A stretch of DNA of 11,199 nucleotides from the NCBI GenBank assembly GCA_937895985.1, contig CALBKL010000417.1, forward strand, positions 1-11,199, read 5' to 3'. This stretch comes from an uncultured Solobacterium sp. GTDB lineage: Bacteria; Bacillota_I; Bacilli_A; Erysipelotrichales; Erysipelotrichaceae. Under the pieces are notes generated by a model, which was not told the origin of the DNA, made no database searches, and worked only from the letters and a program-made list of their open reading frames with translations. Every line of letters starts with the position of its first letter. Position 1 is the first letter of the stretch. The position numbers and the translations under genes are program-made. Shown piece after piece: positions 6,499-11,199 of this stretch.

Positions 6499-7761
6499 TT
6501 ATTTCTTTCCATCGAGAAACAATCCCTTGAGTTTATTTGTCAAGGTATCTTCTTTCGTAGTCTCTACCTTTCTGTCGCGGTAGGATACGTTTTTGATAAA
6601 AGCATCAAGATCTAAGCTGTTTTCAGTCTGACCGATAATAGGTAATCTATCTTGGTAGGCATAGAACAATCCGAGACATGCGGTTAATGCTGCGTTTCTT
6701 CCCCCTAATGTTTCCGGAATATAATCTCTAACTTCTACATTTAGGCGCTTGCTTAAAAGGTTTTCTAAGCCTTCAGTTTCGCCACCTTCACCAGTAATAA
6801 TAACAGTTGTTTCACCTGCTTGCAAGATTCCTTCGCAAGTTTCTGTAATTGCATTCAGCCATGTTTCAATATTAGCTCTAATGCAGTCAACTAACTCCTG
6901 TTCACTGATGGTTCTATTTTCACCATTATCATTCCAAATGTGGATGATATTTGAAGAACAAACCGTCTGATCAAGTCTTGCACTATACTTGATTAACTCA
7001 ATTGCACTCTTCATATTAATGCCATATTTTTCAACAGCTGCGTTTGCGATATTTCCAAGTCCCATAGGCAAGATTGTAGATGCCGCAAATCTTCCCTTAT
7101 AAAGAAGACCTAATGTTGTCGCATCGCGTTCTACCTTTAAGACAATCACTTGACGATCAACAGACTGTTCAAATAAAGCAGCCTCTTTACCGACAGCGTA
7201 GATATCCGCAAAGATATCCATTACCTTAAGACCAGCATTCTCTACACAAGTTACTAAGTCATACGCAAACTTACGGTCTGCACACAACAAATCAATATCC
7301 ACGATTAACTGAGAGCACTTTTCTCCAAGAGGAATACGACGTGTGGTCATACCATTCACTGTATACTTCACACATACCGTCTGAATCAAAGCACTATCAT
7401 TACCGATATTTACTGCTTCTGCTTTCTTAATCGCATTGCGTACGTCTTGAATTGTTACTGTTCCATCGATACCTTCAATATCAACCGCTGATTTCAAAGA
7501 GATACGCTTTAAATTAAATGCAGGGATTGCAAGAATTACCTGCTGTACACTAGCACCAACCATCTTCTTAGCAGATGCTGCTGCCTGTTTGATAGAACCA
7601 ATCAATGCCTGTTGGTCTGTGATGCCATTATAAGAGAGCCCGCTACATGGTACTCTTTCAACCTTTATAATATTAAATCTGGTATTGAAAAACTCACCAA
7701 TTACCAATCGAACCTCATGGTCAGCAGCTTCAATTGCTGCATAAATCTGTTTATCTGTCAC
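6499..7761 (-). CDS. ftsA: FtsA-like divisome protein, divergent nucleotide-binding site
   Basis: FtsA is an actin-fold protein that tethers FtsZ to the membrane. Assignment rests on position just upstream of ftsZ, 420-residue length, an SHS2-like insert region (about 78-165, with VILAIPAFNLKRI), and a C-terminal amphipathic helix DTLTNKLKGLFLDGKK (405-420) after a variable linker. The actin-fold signatures are strongly altered. The first phosphate motif (normally like IDIGSSK) reads AAIEAADHEVRLVIGE (8-23), the second (normally DxGGGTTD) reads VLKVERDATT (207-216), and the adenosine motif (normally TGGGS) reads ITGEGGETEGL (322-332). ATP binding may therefore be lost or changed. The start is GTG (7759-7761), with AAAGGAGA 7 nt upstream. 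Another actin-fold protein such as PilM is less likely given the ftsZ partner and the membrane-targeting tail. Confidence 0.87.
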   Translation of the reverse strand: MTDKQIYAAIEAADHEVRLVIGEFFNTRFNIIKVERVPCSGLSYNGITDQQALIGSIKQAAASAKKMVGASVQQVILAIPAFNLKRISLKSAVDIEGIDGTVTIQDVRNAIKKAEAVNIGNDSALIQTVCVKYTVNGMTTRRIPLGEKCSQLIVDIDLLCADRKFAYDLVTCVENAGLKVMDIFADIYAVGKEAALFEQSVDRQVIVLKVERDATTLGLLYKGRFAASTILPMGLGNIANAAVEKYGINMKSAIELIKYSARLDQTVCSSNIIHIWNDNGENRTISEQELVDCIRANIETWLNAITETCEGILQAGETTVIITGEGGETEGLENLLSKRLNVEVRDYIPETLGGRNAALTACLGLFYAYQDRLPIIGQTENSLDLDAFIKNVSYRDRKVETTKEDTLTNKLKGLFLDGKK

Positions 7762-7789
7762 CGTGAAGTCTCCTTTCAGTTATATTCGT

Positions 7790-7798
7790 ATTTTATCA
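7790..7798 (-). promoter_or_regulatory. Probable promoter of ftsA-ftsZ (extended -10)
   Basis: The minus strand reads TGATAAAAT here: a TAAAAT -10 box (7790-7795) preceded by TG, an extended -10. No good -35 is found 16-18 nt upstream; a TTGAAA is present but only 11 nt away. Transcription should start near 7783, giving a leader of about 20 nt with the AAAGGAGA binding site of ftsA. Confidence 0.55.
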
Positions 7799-7886
7799 CA
7801 TTTACATTTCAAAAAGTAGTCGATTACCACCCATAAACAGCCTATTTTCATAGAATTTACATAATTCATTTCTGCATCTTCTACAT

Positions 7887-7923
7887 GATTCTTTGAAAAC
7901 AGAATCTAACTACTGTTTTTTTT
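7887..7923 (+). other. Two mutually exclusive hairpins upstream of the rpmB promoter
   Basis: On the plus strand AAAACAG (7896-7902) pairs with CTGTTTT (7913-7919) and is followed by more T up to 7923, which resembles an intrinsic terminator. A second helix, GATTCT (7887-7892) with AGAATC (7901-7906), uses overlapping bases, so the two cannot form together. No plus-strand gene or clear promoter lies just upstream. It may insulate rpmB from antisense transcripts, or may be chance in AT-rich DNA. Confidence 0.35.
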
Positions 7924-7925
7924 GG

Positions 7926-7954
7926 TTGCATTTACAAGTAATATATGGTATCTT
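7926..7954 (+). promoter_or_regulatory. Promoter of rpmB (sigma-A type, extended -10)
   Basis: TTGCAT (7926-7931) is followed by a 17-nt spacer and TATCTT (7949-7954), preceded by TGG, an extended -10. Transcription should begin near 7961, leaving about 28 nt before the rpmB start. That is too short for an elaborate leader. Confidence 0.72.
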
Positions 7955-7988
7955 TTGTAAGCAAATTATAAGTAAAGGAGGTTATGGT

Positions 7989-8192
7989 ATGTCCAGAGTA
8001 TGTGCTGTATCCGGTAAGAAAGCAATGTCAGGAAACAGACGTTCCCACTCCCTACGTGCTACTCGTCGTAAGTGGAATGTGAACTTACAAAAGGTTCACA
8101 TGATCGTTGATGGCAAGCCACAGACAGTTAAGATCTCAGCTCGCGCATTAAAGACATTAAAGGCAGGAGCTAAGGCTAAAGCTGCTGAGTAA
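7989..8192 (+). CDS. rpmB: 50S ribosomal protein L28
   Basis: L28 is a small basic protein of the large ribosomal subunit. The 67-residue product begins [20 protein letters not shown] and continues through [16 protein letters not shown], the family signature, with a Lys/Ala-rich tail (55-67). It has one cysteine (Cys5) instead of the CxxC of zinc-binding L28, so it is the zinc-independent form. AAAGGAGG at 7975-7982 fixes the ATG at 7989-7991; the frame is open 32 codons further upstream, but that stretch is unrelated to L28 and covers the promoter. It is the only clear plus-strand gene in the window, divergent from ftsA and convergent with thiN, and appears monocistronic. Confidence 0.97.
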   Translation: MSRVCAVSGKKAMSGNRRSHSLRATRRKWNVNLQKVHMIVDGKPQTVKISARALKTLKAGAKAKAAE

Positions 8193-8212
8193 TCGCCGGT
8201 TATATGAAAAAG

Positions 8213-8236
8213 AATTCCCCGAAGGGAATTTTTTTT
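8213..8236. terminator. Bidirectional terminator between rpmB and thiN
   Basis: AATTCCC (8213-8219) pairs with GGGAATT (8224-8230). On the plus strand it is followed by T (8229-8236), ending rpmB. On the minus strand the stem closes a C(TTCG)G tetraloop and is followed by CTTTTTC, ending the prkC-rsgA-rpe-thiN transcript. The thiN stop codon (8235-8237) lies within the plus-strand T tract. Confidence 0.9.
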
Positions 8237-8843
8237 ATGCATCTTTTGATTGTATAACAGTTACCTTACCTGCATGCACAGTCACAATACCACTACAATC
8301 TAGAATTTCATTAGAAGTTGTATAAGTATCTTTATTGGTAAGTTGTTGTTTATCTAAAGGATATTTAAATCCTTCTAAGCTAATGGTTGCCTCATCCTCT
8401 GTAAAGAATGAGATATATGTATAATCACACTTATCAATGGAATGAACACCTTCCGCTAGTGAATAGATAAAGTTATTTTGATCATGGAGATATACTGTTT
8501 CAGGAAAGCGTGATACCATACGCAAATTAATCATCGCATGGTCTAATCTTCCACCCAGTCCACCATAGAGGTGGATTTTTTGATAACCCTTCTGGATGGC
8601 ATACATGACTGCAGCTTCACTATCTGTATCATCCTTGATTGGATTCAGTTGAATTAACGTATCACTATATTCCTTGATATACGCTAAATCACTTTCTTCA
8701 ACAGAATCGAAATCCCCAATCGCCAGTAACATCCTCTTGCCATTTCTTGCAAGCGTTAATGCGCCTTTATCTACACCAATGTAATTCTCAGCAGTCGGAA
8801 TCGATTCACAACGCTTTAAGATGATAGCTACTGAAGTTTCCAT
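8235..8843 (-). CDS. thiN: Thiamine pyrophosphokinase
   Basis: This cytosolic enzyme transfers pyrophosphate from ATP to thiamine, giving thiamine pyrophosphate directly; it salvages thiamine. The 202-residue length fits the family. Motifs in order are GVDKGA (23-28), the acidic metal/ATP motif GDFDSV (43-48), KDDTDSEAA (70-78), GGLGGRLDHAMINL (94-107), and in the C-terminal thiamine-binding domain SLEGFKYPL (155-163) and TTSNE (175-179). It overlaps the end of rpe by 16 nt. Its binding site is modest (GAGAAG), so translation is probably coupled to rpe. Linkage to rpe may be metabolic, since transketolase, which shares rpe's pathway, needs thiamine pyrophosphate; this is inference. The same adjacency is known in Bacillus (yloS/thiN after rpe). 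Confidence 0.93.
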   Translation of the reverse strand: METSVAIILKRCESIPTAENYIGVDKGALTLARNGKRMLLAIGDFDSVEESDLAYIKEYSDTLIQLNPIKDDTDSEAAVMYAIQKGYQKIHLYGGLGGRLDHAMINLRMVSRFPETVYLHDQNNFIYSLAEGVHSIDKCDYTYISFFTEDEATISLEGFKYPLDKQQLTNKDTYTTSNEILDCSGIVTVHAGKVTVIQSKDA

Positions 8844-9481
8844 AACTTCTCACATACTTCGTGGATATCATTCTTAAAGACATAAGAGCCAGCCACAAGT
8901 ACATCCGCTCCTGCTTCAGCGCATAAAGCACCTGTTTCTTCATTGATACCACCATCAACTTCAATATGTGTATCAAGACCTTCTTCGTTTAACCATGTAC
9001 GTAGTATACGAATACGCTCTAGTGCCTCTGGCATAAACTTCTGACCACCAAAACCTGGTTCCACACTCATGATCAAGAATAAGTCAAAATCATGCAAGAA
9101 TGGTTTTAATACTTCAATTGGTGTCTGTGGCTTTAGTGTAAGTCCAACTTTCTTTCCTTGTTCATGGATATGTTTCGCAAGTGCTTTGATTTCTTCTTTG
9201 TCGTAGATTGTTTCAACGTGGAAAGTAATCTGATCTGCACCAGCATTCATAAATACATCGGCGAACATCTTAGGGTAAGTTACCATCAAATGAACATCTT
9301 TAAATAATGGTGATAGTTTTACAAAACCTTTTAGGATGTCTGGTCCAAATGTTAAGTTCTTTACAAAGTGTCCATCCATGACATCAAAATGCATCCACTC
9401 TGCTTTGGATGAATTTAGTAATTCACATTGTTCAGTCATATGACTGTAATCTAAAGATAATACGGATGGTGCAACAATCAT
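8828..9481 (-). CDS. rpe: Ribulose-phosphate 3-epimerase
   Basis: Rpe interconverts ribulose 5-phosphate and xylulose 5-phosphate in the cytosolic pentose phosphate pathway. The 217-residue TIM-barrel protein is complete. It starts MIVAPSVLSLD and carries WMHFDVMDGHFV (29-40) with metal ligands His31 and Asp33, VHLMV with His64, the phosphate-binding loop MSVEPGFGGQ (138-147), and IEVDGGIN (173-180) with Asp176, the partner acid/base. The ATG overlaps the rsgA stop as ATGA, and GGGAG lies just upstream, so translation is probably coupled to rsgA. The 3' end overlaps thiN. No unusual replacement is visible in the active site. Confidence 0.97.
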   Translation of the reverse strand: MIVAPSVLSLDYSHMTEQCELLNSSKAEWMHFDVMDGHFVKNLTFGPDILKGFVKLSPLFKDVHLMVTYPKMFADVFMNAGADQITFHVETIYDKEEIKALAKHIHEQGKKVGLTLKPQTPIEVLKPFLHDFDLFLIMSVEPGFGGQKFMPEALERIRILRTWLNEEGLDTHIEVDGGINEETGALCAEAGADVLVAGSYVFKNDIHEVCEKLWKLQ

Positions 9482-10341
9482 AAGTATTTCTCCCTTCTCT
9501 CTTGAATTATCTGTAAAACGCCAAGGTAGTTCTCATAGCGTTCTCTAGATATTTTACCTGCTTCTACCGCTTCTTTAATTTTACATCCTGGTTCATTTTG
9601 ATGAACACAGTCATTGAAGCGGCAATCATGTAGGTATGGCACAAAGTCTGGTACATATTCAGCTAATTCATTAGCTTGAATATGCGAAAAATCCAGGGAA
9701 CTAAAACCAGGTGTATCCGCTACAAGTCCCCCTGCAACCTCATGTAATTCATTATGTCTTGTGGTATGTTTACCCCTTCCAAGTGCCTTAGAAATCTCTT
9801 GTGTTGCAAGATGGAACGATGGTTCTAATTGGTTTAACAATGTACTCTTACCAGCTCCACTTTGACCAGTTAATACCGAAATCTTATTCGTTAAAAGACC
9901 TGCAATAGAAGGATCTAAACTGCCCTTTGCAGTACGAATCACTCTCATCGCACCATTTTCATATGCTTGAATCTGCTCTTCTACTTCTTGGCTAAAACCT
10001 AAATCACATTTTGTAATAATCAATACAGGTTCAACGCCTGCATGCATGATAAGAATACTTAAGCGGTCAATTAAAGCAGTTGAAAAATCAGGATCTTTTA
10101 CACTCATCACAATGAGTGCTTGGTCAACATTCGCTACTGCTGGACGTATTAAGCGGTTTCTTCGAGGCATGATTTTCTGAATGACAAAGCGACCATCAAT
10201 TTCTTCGCACTCCACTAAATCTCCAGCTACAGGCGCATCTTGACGACGCACTTTACCCATTACAATCGCATCAAAATACTTCTTATCAGAAGTTAAGATA
10301 CGATAATTCTTCGATACGATTTTCGTGATTCGTGCAATCAT
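9478..10341 (-). CDS. rsgA: Ribosome small-subunit assembly GTPase RsgA
   Basis: RsgA (YjeQ/CpgA) is a circularly permuted GTPase that binds the 30S subunit late in assembly. The 287-residue protein has an N-terminal OB-fold (about 1-65), then G motifs in permuted order: G4 TKCD (110-113), G1 GQSGAGKST (159-167), a G2-region GRGKHTT (188-194) and G3 DTPG (209-212). The C-terminal zinc finger has Cys240, Cys245, His247 and Cys253. I start it at the ATG 10339-10341 (MIARI); the GTG two codons upstream lies in the binding site TAAGGAG, which has ideal 5-nt spacing to this ATG. That site includes the stop codon of the PASTA kinase gene, so the two genes are tightly linked. In B. subtilis the neighbouring kinase PrkC phosphorylates CpgA, which makes this arrangement functionally sensible. 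Confidence 0.97.
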   Translation of the reverse strand: MIARITKIVSKNYRILTSDKKYFDAIVMGKVRRQDAPVAGDLVECEEIDGRFVIQKIMPRRNRLIRPAVANVDQALIVMSVKDPDFSTALIDRLSILIMHAGVEPVLIITKCDLGFSQEVEEQIQAYENGAMRVIRTAKGSLDPSIAGLLTNKISVLTGQSGAGKSTLLNQLEPSFHLATQEISKALGRGKHTTRHNELHEVAGGLVADTPGFSSLDFSHIQANELAEYVPDFVPYLHDCRFNDCVHQNEPGCKIKEAVEAGKISRERYENYLGVLQIIQERREKYL

Positions 10342-10346
10342 AGGCA

Positions 10347-10353
10347 CTCCTTA
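10347..10353 (-). promoter_or_regulatory. Ribosome binding site fixing the rsgA start
   Basis: TAAGGAG lies 5 nt before the ATG at 10339-10341. Its first three bases are the stop codon of the upstream kinase gene. The in-frame GTG at 10345-10347 overlaps the site and is therefore not the start. Confidence 0.8.
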
Positions 10354-11199
10354 GTAAAAGTATAATGTGACATAACTATCCTTTTTTTGTGTATATTCGC
10401 TACCTGCAGCTGGCATTGTCTCAATGACTGTACCAACTTTGATTTTATCAATTTCACTTTGTGATAACGCGGATGTATCACGGTGTGCACGAACAACAGT
10501 TACTCCCATCGCTTCTAGTTGTGATGTTGCTTCTTCAATCGGTTTACCAACGATATCAGCTGGAATTGTAACTTTTACATATGGTACGTAGTATAGTGTC
10601 ACATCTGTTTCACCAGCCGTATCATATAAATCACCAGCCGCAACACCTTCTTGACGAATAATCGTTCCCGGTTTCTTATCACTCTGTTCTTCTTTCTCAA
10701 TCAAATGAATCGAAGAAGGAAGTGACGCCTTTACATCGTCAATATTTTTTCCAACATAATTTGGCATCTCTTCGCCAACACCACTAGATACGATAAGTTT
10801 CACTTTTGAATGACGCTCTACCTCACTAGAGCTAGCAGGCTCTGTGCCAATGACAACCCCCTCAATACTATCTTTCGATAATTGATATGTAATATTATCC
10901 GTATCAACTTCAAGATCTTCGTTCTCTAGGGCTGATGTTGCTTGTGCAATATCCATATTTGATACATTAGGAACTGTAACATTTCTTGACTTCGGTGGCA
11001 GAATTCCCGCTAAAAATAAACCCACAATCACCGCAAACATTGCAAATAGCACTAAGATTGCGGTGATATATATTTTGGTACGTTTATTTGCAACACGTGA
11101 AAGAGATGTGCTTCTCGTCATCCCTACTTTTGTATCTTCTTTTTCTTGTTTTGTTGGTGTCTTATCAATTGGATCATTTAGACTAAGTGGCTTGTCATT
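10351..11199 (-). CDS. prkC: PASTA-domain Ser/Thr protein kinase, C-terminal part (cut by window edge)
   Basis: The frame is open to the window edge, so these 282 residues are the C-terminal part of a longer protein; an internal ATG at 11119-11121 is not the true start. In order it shows a polar linker with a Ser/Thr-rich basic patch (TRSTSLSRVANKRTK), one membrane segment (about residues 43-67 of the visible part, YITAILVLFAMFAVIVGLF), and three extracellular PASTA repeats of about 65-75 residues (near 70-138, 139-206 and 207-282). The first has VPNVSNMDIAQA and the third IVGKPIEEATSQL. PASTA repeats bind muropeptides or lipid II-like ligands. The kinase domain itself lies outside the window; its presence is inferred from this layout and from the prkC-rsgA-rpe-thiN order. 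The alternative, a PASTA protein without a kinase, is less likely. Stop to rsgA start is 9 nt. Confidence 0.9.
   Translation of the reverse strand, partial: NDKPLSLNDPIDKTPTKQEKEDTKVGMTRSTSLSRVANKRTKIYITAILVLFAMFAVIVGLFLAGILPPKSRNVTVPNVSNMDIAQATSALENEDLEVDTDNITYQLSKDSIEGVVIGTEPASSSEVERHSKVKLIVSSGVGEEMPNYVGKNIDDVKASLPSSIHLIEKEEQSDKKPGTIIRQEGVAAGDLYDTAGETDVTLYYVPYVKVTIPADIVGKPIEEATSQLEAMGVTVVRAHRDTSALSQSEIDKIKVGTVIETMPAAGSEYTQKKDSYVTLYFY

Noticed and set aside
7893..7988. In-frame N-terminal extension of rpmB (32 extra codons).
   Set aside because: It would cover the promoter and the ribosome binding site, is unrelated to L28, and the family N-terminus matches the ATG at 7989 preceded by AAAGGAGG.
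1..11199. Mobile elements, CRISPR arrays, tRNA or rRNA genes, prophage or defence genes.
   Set aside because: No direct repeats with spacers, transposase-like proteins, terminal inverted repeats or RNA-gene signatures were seen. The genes are ordinary core genes with even base composition.

Overview
The window looks like core chromosome from a low-GC Gram-positive bacterium (Bacillota). The support is a PASTA-domain Ser/Thr kinase, strong AAGGAGG-type ribosome binding sites, AT-rich intergenic DNA, and the order prkC-rsgA-rpe-thiN next to rpmB, which is the order in Bacillus relatives. No sporulation gene is visible. An Erysipelotrichia-like host is a guess only. No mobile element, CRISPR array, tRNA or rRNA is present. 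Nearly everything is on the minus strand; rpmB is the one clear plus-strand gene.

Read along the minus strand from the right edge, the first unit is the tail of a PASTA kinase (prkC, cut by the window), rsgA, rpe and thiN. These genes are 9 nt apart or overlap, so they are very probably one transcript. They converge on rpmB, and the two sides share a bidirectional terminator at about 8213-8236. A 227-nt divergent region (7762-7988) carries the rpmB promoter in one direction and the ftsA-ftsZ promoter in the other. ftsA and ftsZ form a two-gene division unit closed by a terminator. Next come a solitary NUDIX-family gene with its own terminator and a small zinc-ribbon protein with its own terminator. 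The last operon is a CNNM/CorC-family membrane protein, rsmE, murE and deoC, driven by a strong extended -10 promoter at about 4500-4529 and closed by a terminator at 190-225. The start of rpsU, with its own promoter, is cut by the left edge.

Functionally the window mixes cell division and envelope growth (ftsA, ftsZ, murE, PASTA kinase), ribosome biology (rpsU, rpmB, rsgA, rsmE), central metabolism (rpe, thiN, deoC) and ion homeostasis (CNNM/CorC). Four starts (zinc-ribbon gene, rsgA, rsmE, rpmB) are placed downstream of the longest open frame because the ribosome binding sites demand it.

I do not see a convincing new multi-gene system. The points most worth checking are an FtsA whose nucleotide-binding signatures are nearly erased, a possible translationally coupled leader peptide ahead of the CNNM/CorC gene, a terminator that shares bases with the next promoter, a MurE with a non-standard substrate-pocket motif, a NUDIX protein with a damaged NUDIX box, and an uncharacterised zinc-ribbon protein.
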